A stretch of DNA of 64,000 nt from Oligoflexus tunisiensis (GTDB lineage Bacteria > Bdellovibrionota_B > Oligoflexia > Oligoflexales > Oligoflexaceae), in NCBI RefSeq assembly GCF_001748245.1, contig NZ_BDFO01000001.1:4844483-4908482 (forward strand). Direction: 5' to 3'. Position numbers and translations under genes: made by a program. Below, piece by piece: positions 8,299 through 16,064 of the stretch (position 1 is the stretch's first letter; each line of letters opens with the position of its first letter). The notes below the pieces were generated by a model. It was not told the origin of the DNA. It made no database searches and was given only the letters and a program-made list of their open reading frames with translations.

Positions 8299-8744
8299 AC
8301 CTGAGCCGCCTCGTCCTGAGACCAACTGGCCAGAATTTTTTCCAGGGCCTGCCACGGCAGACGCACACAACGCGAACGCACTGGATAATCACGCAGCCCA
8401 TCAAAGATCTGCCAGACGGTTTCAGCGCTCGGCTCGACGCCTTCCTTGCTGACCTTTTGAAACTGATCCAGACAGACGCCAGCCTCGGCCGCGGAAACAT
8501 TTTGCAGGAGCATGCTCATCAGCGAGGCGCTGGCAATGCAGAGGGAGCAGCCGGCTCCCGTGAACTGAAGACTGCGGCGGCCCGGTTCCGCCCCATCCGT
8601 TAAAAACACCTCAACATGATCCCCACAGGTGCGATTGTGCTCTTCAGCCGCATACCACACCCTCTCCGGCTTTCCAAAGAAACGCGGTTTCTTGTAGTGA
8701 TCAATGATGACCGCTTTAAATTCAGGGTCCTGTGACTTCTTCAT
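8295..8744 (-). CDS. sufU: SUF scaffold/sulfurtransferase SufU
   Basis: 149 residues of the SufU/NifU-N family. The metal and sulfur ligands are present: C40-G-D42 (RTCGDHVEV), C66 (GAGCSLC) and C126 (SRCVRLPW). The N-terminus IIDHYKKPRFFG is the typical D-H-Y/F-K-x-P-R motif. SufU accepts persulfide from SufS, usually through a zinc site made of these residues. The gene starts 8 nt after the sufS stop and overlaps the Rieske gene. SufB, C and D are not in the window. Confidence 0.9.
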   Translation of the reverse strand: MKKSQDPEFKAVIIDHYKKPRFFGKPERVWYAAEEHNRTCGDHVEVFLTDGAEPGRRSLQFTGAGCSLCIASASLMSMLLQNVSAAEAGVCLDQFQKVSKEGVEPSAETVWQIFDGLRDYPVRSRCVRLPWQALEKILASWSQDEAAQV

Positions 8745-8752
8745 CCACCCGC

Positions 8753-9946
8753 TCAGGCGAAAAGTTTTTCCGCTTTGTGCAAGGCAGCCACGAAGCGGTC
8801 GATATCATTCTCATCGTTATACAGAAACGGCGCCACGCGCGCGGTCGCTGGCACTCCGAAGAGTTCCATCAAAGGCTGCGCACAGTGATGGCCGGCCCGG
8901 ATGCAAACCTGCTCGCTGTCACAGATGGCGGCGAGGTCATGCGGATGAATGGAAGCATGGGCGAGGGTCACGAGCCCGATCCAATCCGGTCCTGGCTCAA
9001 TCATCAATTGAACCTTGGGGAAGTGACGCTTCAGCTCGTCCACCAGCGTCATGCCGAGCGAACGATCATGGGCCAGAATCCGGCCCTGATCCAGGGTTTT
9101 CACAAACTCAAAGGCAGCGCCAAGCCCCACCGCACCTGCAATGTTCGGCGTGCCGGCTTCAAACTTGCTCGGCAGCACATTCCAGGTCGAACCGGTGACG
9201 CTCACCCGCTCGATCATATCCCCACCGCCTTGATACGGCGGCATGCGTTCCAGAAGGCTCTGCCGTCCATAAAGAACGCCGATGCCGGTGGGACCAAAAA
9301 CCTTGTGCCCACTGAACGCATAAAAATCGCAGTCCAGGGCCTTCACATCCACAGGCAGATGCGCGATACCCTGCGCCCCATCAATCACGGTCAGGGCGCC
9401 CACCGACTTTGCGAGGGCAACCAGTTCCCGCACGGGATGTTCAATGCCCAGCACATTGGAAATATGGGCAAACGCGATGATCTTGGTGCGTGGGTTCACA
9501 AGGTGCGCGGCTGCCTGCATATCCAGGCGCCGGTCCTTGTTCAAAGGAATAAAACGGACCTTGGCTCCGTGACGATCCGCCACGATTTGCCAGGGCACGA
9601 TGTTGGAATGATGTTCAGCAATGGTCAAAAGGATTTCATCGCCGGGCTGAAGCACAAGCTGGCCAAGCGATTGGGCCACGAGATTGATGGCTTCGGTGGT
9701 GCCTCGGGTGAAGATGGTTTCCGTGAGCGCCGCGTTAATGGCGGTCGCCACCAGCTCCCGGGCTCCTTCAAAGGCACGGGTGGCTGACTCGGACAATTCG
9801 TAAACACCGCGATGAACGTTGGCGTTCTCGGCACCATAGTAGCGATTCATCCGATCGATCACGATCTGAGGCTTTTGACTGGTCGCCGCACTGTCCAGGT
9901 ACACAAGCCCTGGATGAGCTGCGAATATCGGAAATTCTGCTCTCAA
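8753..9946 (-). CDS. sufS: Cysteine desulfurase SufS
   Basis: 397 residues, class V aminotransferase fold, SufS/CsdA subgroup. Diagnostic sites are the N-terminal YLDSAATSQKP, AEHHSN around residues 111-114, the PLP lysine K215 in SGHKVFGPTG and the catalytic C355 in IRAGHHCAQPL. It takes sulfur from cysteine and passes it to SufU encoded next. The only suitable start is a TTG at 9946 with GAGGA about 9 nt upstream; starting at the next methionine would remove the conserved N-terminus. It is the first gene of the sufS-sufU-Rieske operon. Confidence 0.93.
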   Translation of the reverse strand: MRAEFPIFAAHPGLVYLDSAATSQKPQIVIDRMNRYYGAENANVHRGVYELSESATRAFEGARELVATAINAALTETIFTRGTTEAINLVAQSLGQLVLQPGDEILLTIAEHHSNIVPWQIVADRHGAKVRFIPLNKDRRLDMQAAAHLVNPRTKIIAFAHISNVLGIEHPVRELVALAKSVGALTVIDGAQGIAHLPVDVKALDCDFYAFSGHKVFGPTGIGVLYGRQSLLERMPPYQGGGDMIERVSVTGSTWNVLPSKFEAGTPNIAGAVGLGAAFEFVKTLDQGRILAHDRSLGMTLVDELKRHFPKVQLMIEPGPDWIGLVTLAHASIHPHDLAAICDSEQVCIRAGHHCAQPLMELFGVPATARVAPFLYNDENDIDRFVAALHKAEKLFA

Positions 9947-10157
9947 AATGCTACATCCTCTATGGGATCAGGCCGCAAGGCCAGATCGGTATTGGGACTG
10001 AGACCCCTGATTTAGCGAACGAATCCGGGCGTCGCAAGCAAAATATGGGTTTTCTTGAGTGCTTTGGTCAAGTATTTTCGGGACTTTCGCAGCAATTCCG
10101 ACACAGCTCAGCCCTCCATGTCGGCTCCTCACGGCGGCCCGGGCCGGAACCGCCGCC

Positions 10158-10284
10158 TAGAGGGTGTTGAAAAGGCCCCTCATTCTGCGTTGCTCGGTCA
10201 GCTCTGCTCCTCATGTACCAGCGTGTACACTCCGGTGCTCGCCTCACTCGCGCCTTGCCTGAGAGGCCTTTTCAACACCCTCTA
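10158..10284. repeat. Long palindromic intergenic element, copy A
   Basis: The outer arms TAGAGGGTGTTGAAAAGGCC (10158-10177) and its exact reverse complement (10265-10284) enclose an 87-bp core. The core has an inner stem (TGTAC/GTACA on the minus strand) and blocks shared with copy B at 54389-54509, for example CAAGGCGC, GAGGCGAGCA, CGGAGT and GACCGAGCAACGCAG. It ends 8 bp before the stop of the sterol-desaturase gene. A GC-rich hairpin also lies at ~10133-10156. The element may act as a terminator or mobile palindrome. Confidence 0.85.
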
Positions 10285-10292
10285 ACTGGCTG

Positions 10293-10991
10293 TTATCGAA
10301 CCTTTGACGTGGTCAGACGGGACAGGCTTGCCGGCGCAGGTTTAACGGCCGATTTGAAAACAAAGTCCCAAAGCGGGTACACCACACCAAAATTATGACT
10401 GGCCATATACCGGGGATCATGGTGCAGGCGGTGAAATTCCCGCTGATAGCGCATCCAGCCGATGCGCATCACCCAGTGATCCTCGGGCAGATGCGAACAG
10501 AAATGCACGAGTTCATAGAGTAAAAAATAGACGGCCCCCATGCCGGCCCCGATCCACCCTGCATTCGGGCCCATCAGGGCCCAGAAAATTCCGTACAAAA
10601 GGGGCGCCCCCACCAGGATATAGCCGATGATCGCAAAGGGCGGAAAGAGCATGATGTGAAAATCGCGGGTGTCGCGCCAGGTCACGCAGGCATCTGTAAA
10701 AAAGCGGTGATGCTGCAGGCTGTGAATTTTGAAAGTGAAACGGGAGACGAGGCGCATGGGCCGATGCAGCGGAAATTTGTGGATTCCATAGACCGCCAGC
10801 TCGCCAAGCAGAAGCATCAGAGGAATCAAAAGTAGATCCAGCCAACCCGGTTGCTGCACACGGCTGAATAAAAAGATGGCAGTGGCGGAAAGACTGGTCA
10901 GTGTGAACGTCAGATGCAGCACGCCTGAGTAATGACGTGGAATCACCTGGTCCCGATAATTTTGCCGATACTGCTCGATTTGATAACTCAT
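10293..10991 (-). CDS. Sterol desaturase/fatty acid hydroxylase family membrane enzyme
   Basis: 232 residues with about four to five hydrophobic segments. The diiron histidine clusters of this superfamily are visible: HKFPLH, HSLQHHRFF, HFCSH and the last, HRLHHDPRYMASHN. Family members hydroxylate or desaturate lipids at a membrane-embedded diiron site using oxygen. The start ATG at 10991 has a strong AAGGAGGG 4-5 nt upstream. The C-terminus is short. No neighbouring gene indicates the substrate; a carotenoid, sterol or fatty acyl chain would all fit. Confidence 0.83.
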   Translation of the reverse strand: MSYQIEQYRQNYRDQVIPRHYSGVLHLTFTLTSLSATAIFLFSRVQQPGWLDLLLIPLMLLLGELAVYGIHKFPLHRPMRLVSRFTFKIHSLQHHRFFTDACVTWRDTRDFHIMLFPPFAIIGYILVGAPLLYGIFWALMGPNAGWIGAGMGAVYFLLYELVHFCSHLPEDHWVMRIGWMRYQREFHRLHHDPRYMASHNFGVVYPLWDFVFKSAVKPAPASLSRLTTSKVR

Positions 10992-11214
10992 GTTTCCCTC
11001 CTTGAACAACTGGAAACCCGAATATAGCACCGAAATTCACGCGAATCATCTTAGCAAATCTTAGCCTGAAACCCTTGCCAGCTGTTCCTTTGCTGACAGA
11101 ACAGAATCTTTACACCAAAACCCCCTTATCGCAAGCAATTACCTTGTTCATCGAACTCAAGCATAGCAATATGGGTTCAGGAAATGACTCCACATCCATT
11201 AAATGAGGTTGGAA

Positions 11215-11880
11215 ATGATCGTTGGAAAATGTCATTGGCTCGTTGCGTTAACTCTGCTTTCTGGTCACGCGTTTGCAGAAGAGAGAACTCCTGTGGATCC
11301 GCTGGATGGCGTCCCCGTGCTGGTTCCATCTGAGCCGATCACCATCGAAAACATTCAGTACAATGGTTCCGGTTGTCCATTCGGCACCGTGGCGCAAAAC
11401 GTGTCGGATGACAAGCAGGCCTTTACCTTGACCTTCTCGGAATTTTTTGCCGAAGCTGGTCCCGATGTGAGCCTCGCTCAAGGCCGCAAGAACTGTATTG
11501 CAACGGTGACCTTGCATATCCCTGCGGGCTGGCAGTATTCAGTGGCTGACTTTTACTATCGCGGCTTCATGCAACTGGACGAAGGCATCAAGGCGGAACA
11601 TTCGGTGGACTATTCCTTCGAAGGCCAGGGTCGCACCAGCCGTTTCGAATCGATCATGAACGGGCCCTATGAAAGCGATTACGTGTACTCCGACAGCGTG
11701 GGCATCAGCTCCACGGTCTGGTCCCCCTGTGGCGTCAGCCGCGCTTTGAACCTCAACACCAAAATTCGGGTGAGCAACAGCAACAAACGGAATTTTCCGG
11801 ATGCCCGCGGTTTTATCACCAATGACTCCGTTGATGGCCAGATCACACAGGTCTTTGGCCTGACCTGGCGCCCTTGTTGA
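11215..11880 (+). CDS. Secreted DUF4360 protein (paralogue 1)
   Basis: 221 residues with a signal peptide (LVALTLLSGHAFA). The mature part has the DUF4360 pattern: IENIQYNGSGCPFGTV, FTLTFSEFFAEAGP, then GRKNCIATVTLHIPAGWQY, followed by a beta-rich half ending in SPCGVSRALNLNTKIRVSN. Four conserved cysteines probably form disulfides. The start at 11215 has GAGG 6 nt upstream; the ATG at 11203 lacks a ribosome site. DUF4360 has no established function. Related proteins are encoded at 44708 and 59259. Confidence 0.85.
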   Translation: MIVGKCHWLVALTLLSGHAFAEERTPVDPLDGVPVLVPSEPITIENIQYNGSGCPFGTVAQNVSDDKQAFTLTFSEFFAEAGPDVSLAQGRKNCIATVTLHIPAGWQYSVADFYYRGFMQLDEGIKAEHSVDYSFEGQGRTSRFESIMNGPYESDYVYSDSVGISSTVWSPCGVSRALNLNTKIRVSNSNKRNFPDARGFITNDSVDGQITQVFGLTWRPC

Positions 11881-11889
11881 TAAGGACTC

Positions 11890-12011
11890 AGCGTCCGTCC
11901 ACCTGAAAGCCGGCGGAGGGTCACCCCCCGCCCGCCCCCACGATTTTTCGAAGGGCGACGGTGGGTCTACTCCCGGCCGCCCCCGCGATTTTTCGAAGGG
12001 CGACGGACGCT
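11890..12011. repeat. Intergenic repeat: two 29-bp direct repeats inside 10-bp inverted arms
   Basis: Nearly identical 29-bp units at 11933-11961 and 11978-12006 share the core GATTTTTCGAAGGGCGACGG, 45 bp apart. The whole is bounded by AGCGTCCGTC (11890-11899) and its exact reverse complement (12002-12011). It lies between the DUF4360 gene and the DISM-7TM kinase gene. It may help terminate transcription; no function is shown. Confidence 0.7.
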
Positions 12012-12087
12012 TACCCTCCGTCCTTTCCTTGCATAGAGCGCCGCACTGGGCTAGCATTTTGGAATGACTTCATTTTCAGGAGCATCC

Positions 12088-14754
12088 ATGCCAGCCCGGT
12101 GGATTTGGGTATTTTTCATAGGCTTTTTCAGTTTTGGCAAAACTTCCTACGGCCAGACGCAAGCCCCCGCATTCTTCCAAGCCTGGCAGCTCACCGAGGA
12201 CGCAAGCGGACAGCAGGGCTGGCACGAATATACGGGCGCGGCCGTACCCTTTGGTTTCAACCGCATCGTTTGGCTGAAACAGACCCTGCCCCAAATCGAG
12301 ACCCACGATCAGGGGCTTTTTTTCGTCAACGGCCTCGAAGCCCTCGAAGTTTATATCGATGGCACCCCGGTATACTCCTACGGTGATTTCTCAGGAGCCT
12401 GGTCGAGCGGAACATCGCAGCGCTGGCATTACATTCCTCTGAAACCCGAGCACTCCGGCAAGGAGCTGCGCTATCGCACGCATTACATGATCAGCTATAT
12501 GACGCGAACGCTGTACCCCACGATTCAATCGAATGCTCATGTTTACGCCCGGCAGTGGCAAAATTCCATCATCTTCACTCTCCTTTCCGGAGCCTTTGGC
12601 GCTCTGGCCATCATCTGCCTCACCATCGCCGCACAAAGGCGACGTTTCGATATCTTCTTCCACTTCGGCGTTCTGACCTTTTGCGCCGCAACCTGGACCA
12701 TCTTCAATCAGGATTCCCTGATCAAACCCTTTACTGGCGTGCCACCCGAGCTCTGGCTGACCTTGGATCTCTGCGGCCTCTATATCGCCGTGCCGGCCCT
12801 TTTCACGTTTTTCACCACCGTCCTGCAGGATAACTCTCGCGTGGTCGTGTTCACCACACGAAGCATCTGGAGCCTCGCGGCTCTCGCCTATTTCTGCCAC
12901 TTCGCCAACCTGATCCATTTCTGGTATCTCCTGCCGATCCTGCATGTGCTCGTCATGCCACTCATCGTTATTATTCCGCGCATGGTCATCGCCTCATTTC
13001 GCAAGAACAAGGAAGCACGCTATCTGATCCTCGGCAGCGTGGCGGTTTCGCTATCAGGCCTCCATGATTTCTTGCGTTACCTCATCTACTCGCCCTTGGT
13101 GCAAATGCTTCCTCTGGGAGTGACCTTCATGTTCGGCTGCATGGTGGCGGTTCTAGCCTACCGTTATCGCAGTGAACAGGCGCAGACCATTGCCACGCAG
13201 GCGAGGCTGCTCGATGACATTCAAAACCTGAACACCCAACTGCAGGATCACGTCCATAAGGTGGAGGCCATCGTCGAGGAAAAGACCATGGAAATTCGCT
13301 CCATTCTGGGCCACATCCAGCAGGGCATCTTCATGATCGAAGGCCGCGAGCTGCGCCTCAACCGGGAATATTCCGCGCATCTGGAACATCTGCTGAATGA
13401 AACCCAAATCGGCGGCCGCACGTTCCGCTCCACCTTCCTCGATAAATGCCGGTTCGGATCTGACCAGAAACAGACTCTGCTTTCCATTCTGGAACTGGCG
13501 ATCGGGGAGGATGAAGCCTGTTTTGATCTGAATGCCGCGAACCTGCCCCAGGAGGCAAGCCTCATCTCCCGCGATAGCCCGTGCATCCTGGAACTCTCCT
13601 GGGCTCCGATTCTGGATGAGGCCGGGATCACCCAGAAAATTCTGGTGACCGCGCGTGACGTGACACGCTTCCGTGAACTGCAAACCGAGGCGGCACGCAG
13701 TCAGGAGGAAATGCATCTCATTCAGATCATTTTCACGCAAACGCCCGAGCGCTTTGCCCGCTTCTTGAAAGCCTCGCAAACTCTGCTGGATCAGATCGAA
13801 TCCCCAGTGGCTCATTTGGAATCGGCCGTATCGGACGAACTGCGCTTTATCTTCCGCAATCTGCACACCCTGAAGGGCAACGCCCGCTCCTTCGATCTGA
13901 ATCAACTCGCTGAACTGGCCCACGAGACCGAGCAGAATCTGATGAACACGAACTGGACAGCCTTGCGCGAGAACGTCGCGAACATGCGCGAGATGCTGAA
14001 CCAGTATCATGTCGTGCTGCAGGACAAGATCGGCTGGAATCGGCATACCGATCACATCATGCTCGATCGTCGGCAGCTGGAAGAGTATTTCCTCGAAGCG
14101 CGATCGACGCGTGATCTGGAGGACCTGCTTTTGCCGCAGACCTTTGTCAGCGCCCATCAGGTGATCTCGGATGTTTTCAATAGTATGCAAAAGGTGGCCG
14201 AGGATCTGGGCAAGGAAAAACCCATTCTGAACCTCGAGGCGGACGGCGTGTTCTTTCCCCGAGCCACCGAGGAGGTGCTCATCCACTGTCTGGGACACCT
14301 CTTCCGCAATGCCGTGGATCATGGAATCGAAAGCAAAGACGAACGCGAGAAGCTTGGCAAAAAACCCTTCGGCAGCATCAGTGTCCAGTTGCATACCCGA
14401 CATGATCGCCTGCTGATATCCTGCAGCGACGATGGACGGGGCCTGGACCTCGTGGCCATTCGCAGCCGGGCCGTGGCCCGGGGTCTGATCCAGCCGGATG
14501 AAACGCTGACCGAAAGCCGGGTGGAGGAGCTGATATTTTCCAGCGGCTTCAGCACCAAAAAGCAAACCAATCTGATCTCCGGTCGCGGCGTGGGACTGGA
14601 CGCCGTACGCGGCTTCCTCCGCGATATTCATGGACAAATTCATCTCATCATTCGCGAGAAAGAATCCTCCACGGACCTTTGGACCTTTGCCTATGAACTG
14701 AGCTTGCCCGCCGGAACATGGCTGAGTCGTCTCTTCCAGGGTCGAGCCGCTTAA
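12088..14754 (+). CDS. DISM-7TM sensor kinase with Hpt and CheA-like HATPase (paralogue 1)
   Basis: 888 residues. A signal peptide (WIWVFFIGFFSFGKTSYG) leads to a ~140-residue extracellular beta domain of DISM type, then seven hydrophobic segments (~160-360), a coiled coil (~365-410) and a PAS-like region (~410-540). An Hpt helix follows, with phospho-acceptor H593 in NLHTLKGNARSFDL. The HATPase has an N-box near 737-747 (HLFRNAVDHGIE), DDGRG near 781 and GRGVGLDAV near 832. There is no HisKA H-box, so phosphorylation probably resembles CheA. No receiver domain is fused. The ATG at 12088 has AGGAG 5 nt upstream; one eight codons earlier does not. The ligand is unknown. Confidence 0.87.
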   Translation: MPARWIWVFFIGFFSFGKTSYGQTQAPAFFQAWQLTEDASGQQGWHEYTGAAVPFGFNRIVWLKQTLPQIETHDQGLFFVNGLEALEVYIDGTPVYSYGDFSGAWSSGTSQRWHYIPLKPEHSGKELRYRTHYMISYMTRTLYPTIQSNAHVYARQWQNSIIFTLLSGAFGALAIICLTIAAQRRRFDIFFHFGVLTFCAATWTIFNQDSLIKPFTGVPPELWLTLDLCGLYIAVPALFTFFTTVLQDNSRVVVFTTRSIWSLAALAYFCHFANLIHFWYLLPILHVLVMPLIVIIPRMVIASFRKNKEARYLILGSVAVSLSGLHDFLRYLIYSPLVQMLPLGVTFMFGCMVAVLAYRYRSEQAQTIATQARLLDDIQNLNTQLQDHVHKVEAIVEEKTMEIRSILGHIQQGIFMIEGRELRLNREYSAHLEHLLNETQIGGRTFRSTFLDKCRFGSDQKQTLLSILELAIGEDEACFDLNAANLPQEASLISRDSPCILELSWAPILDEAGITQKILVTARDVTRFRELQTEAARSQEEMHLIQIIFTQTPERFARFLKASQTLLDQIESPVAHLESAVSDELRFIFRNLHTLKGNARSFDLNQLAELAHETEQNLMNTNWTALRENVANMREMLNQYHVVLQDKIGWNRHTDHIMLDRRQLEEYFLEARSTRDLEDLLLPQTFVSAHQVISDVFNSMQKVAEDLGKEKPILNLEADGVFFPRATEEVLIHCLGHLFRNAVDHGIESKDEREKLGKKPFGSISVQLHTRHDRLLISCSDDGRGLDLVAIRSRAVARGLIQPDETLTESRVEELIFSSGFSTKKQTNLISGRGVGLDAVRGFLRDIHGQIHLIIREKESSTDLWTFAYELSLPAGTWLSRLFQGRAA

Positions 14755-14773
14755 GGCATTCTGCATTTTACTC

Positions 14774-14800
14774 TTAAGCTTTACCGAAAATTGCCGATAA
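14774..14800 (+). promoter_or_regulatory. Sigma28 (FliA)-like promoter upstream of the M48 lipoprotein
   Basis: TTAAGCTT, 11 bp, then GCCGATAA. The -10 matches the FliA consensus GCCGATAA fully and the -35 matches TAAAGTTT at 6 of 8 positions with canonical spacing. The start codon at 14865 lies about 65 bp downstream. This would place the gene in a flagellar or chemotaxis regulon. Confidence 0.62.
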
Positions 14801-14864
14801 CGCGCTCAACTTCTGGACCGGTCTGAAGTTGAAACACATGAATTCTAGTGGAGCGGCATTTCCT

Positions 14865-16064
14865 ATGGAAACCACACATCGTGTTCTTTTCTTTTCCGGC
14901 CTTTGGCTCAGCCTCGCAGCCTGTCAACCCTCAAGCCCCGAGTCCAGCTCATTGGACCATATCCTGGGCCAGACCACCCGACCCCGTTCAGCCCTCACGT
15001 CCTGCACCAAGGGTGACGCCACCAGCCCGGCGATCAGCTATATGCAAACTCTTCTCAACAAACTCATGAGCGCGAATTCCGGCACGTTTCAAGGCATCCT
15101 GGCTCCGTCGAAATTCTGTCTGCAGCTGGACCAGGATTCCGAAATCAATGGCGTGGCCTACATCGGCAATGGGGAAATCCACATCACCTCGGGACTTCTG
15201 AAATCCGTGACCTATGATGCCGATGTCGCTGCGGTCCTGGCTCATGAGCTGGCTCATGTTTCCATGAATCATGTTTACGATCTGGAAAATGACAAGGTGG
15301 TCGTAGGAAGCAAGGTCACAGAATTGAACGCCGAGCTGAAACAAAAGCAGGAGGACCTTCAGAAGCAGCAGGCAGACTATTTCCAGCCCCTGGCGGATGC
15401 CCTCAAGGCGGATATGGGATTTCTGGATACTCTGAAAGAAATACCTGCCCTCTCCTACATCTCATTCAGCATCGACGACATACGCACGGTTTTGCAAACC
15501 ACCAGCCCCAGTCTGGAGCAAAAGGCCAGTCTGCTCAGTGGCCTTGAATTCATTCGCGGTGAAGTTGAGTTCGATCCCGAGAGCAAGGCCGCCATGGAAG
15601 GGGACAGCGGCTGGCAGAATATTGTGAAGATTCTCGATCAAAGCGATCGCGAACTGGCTCCCATCCGCAAAAGTATCGAAGACACGCGCAAAGCCCTGAA
15701 GGACATCCCTCGGGATGACCTGATCGGGGATGGCGCGGGCGCTTCCAAAAACTGGAAGGAACAGGAGGCGGATGAGGTGGGCTATGAATTTTATCTGCGT
15801 GCCGGCTTCCGCCCTGATCGCTTCGCCTCGATCCATAACCTGCTGATGGCGCAGAGTCGCAGCGATAAGGAATGCGAAACCCTGCTCTCCTCGGGACAGC
15901 TTCCACCGCGCGGGTTCGCCTCCCATCCTTCCTCCTGCTGGCGCATCCATAACATCAATCAACGCGAAGCGCTGAAGCATGCGGATGCCTACAAGCCCTT
16001 TCTGTCGAATACCACGGTCACCGTGGAGGAAGGCAAGCTGGAGACGGTGAAAGACTCACTCTAG
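14865..16064 (+). CDS. M48-family metalloprotease lipoprotein
   Basis: 399 residues. The signal sequence ends in a lipobox (LSLAAC). The M48 zinc site is complete: HELAHVSMNH near residues 126-135 and the third-ligand motif EQEADEVGYEFYLRAGF near 300-318. Unlike short family members it carries a ~150-residue helical insert between them, beginning with a coiled coil (ELKQKQEDLQKQQADYF). Such lipoproteins (BepA/LoiP-like) process or check outer-membrane proteins; that role is inference. The ATG at 14865 gives a compact signal peptide, though its GGAG is 11 nt away and starts at 14829 or 14838 remain possible. The gene follows a sigma28-like promoter. Confidence 0.83.
   Translation: METTHRVLFFSGLWLSLAACQPSSPESSSLDHILGQTTRPRSALTSCTKGDATSPAISYMQTLLNKLMSANSGTFQGILAPSKFCLQLDQDSEINGVAYIGNGEIHITSGLLKSVTYDADVAAVLAHELAHVSMNHVYDLENDKVVVGSKVTELNAELKQKQEDLQKQQADYFQPLADALKADMGFLDTLKEIPALSYISFSIDDIRTVLQTTSPSLEQKASLLSGLEFIRGEVEFDPESKAAMEGDSGWQNIVKILDQSDRELAPIRKSIEDTRKALKDIPRDDLIGDGAGASKNWKEQEADEVGYEFYLRAGFRPDRFASIHNLLMAQSRSDKECETLLSSGQLPPRGFASHPSSCWRIHNINQREALKHADAYKPFLSNTTVTVEEGKLETVKDSL

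Noticed and set aside
13153..14766. A 537-codon minus-strand frame opposite the DISM-7TM kinase
   Set aside because: High-GC codon bias keeps the antisense frame open. The kinase frame has clear domains and a ribosome site; the antisense frame has neither.
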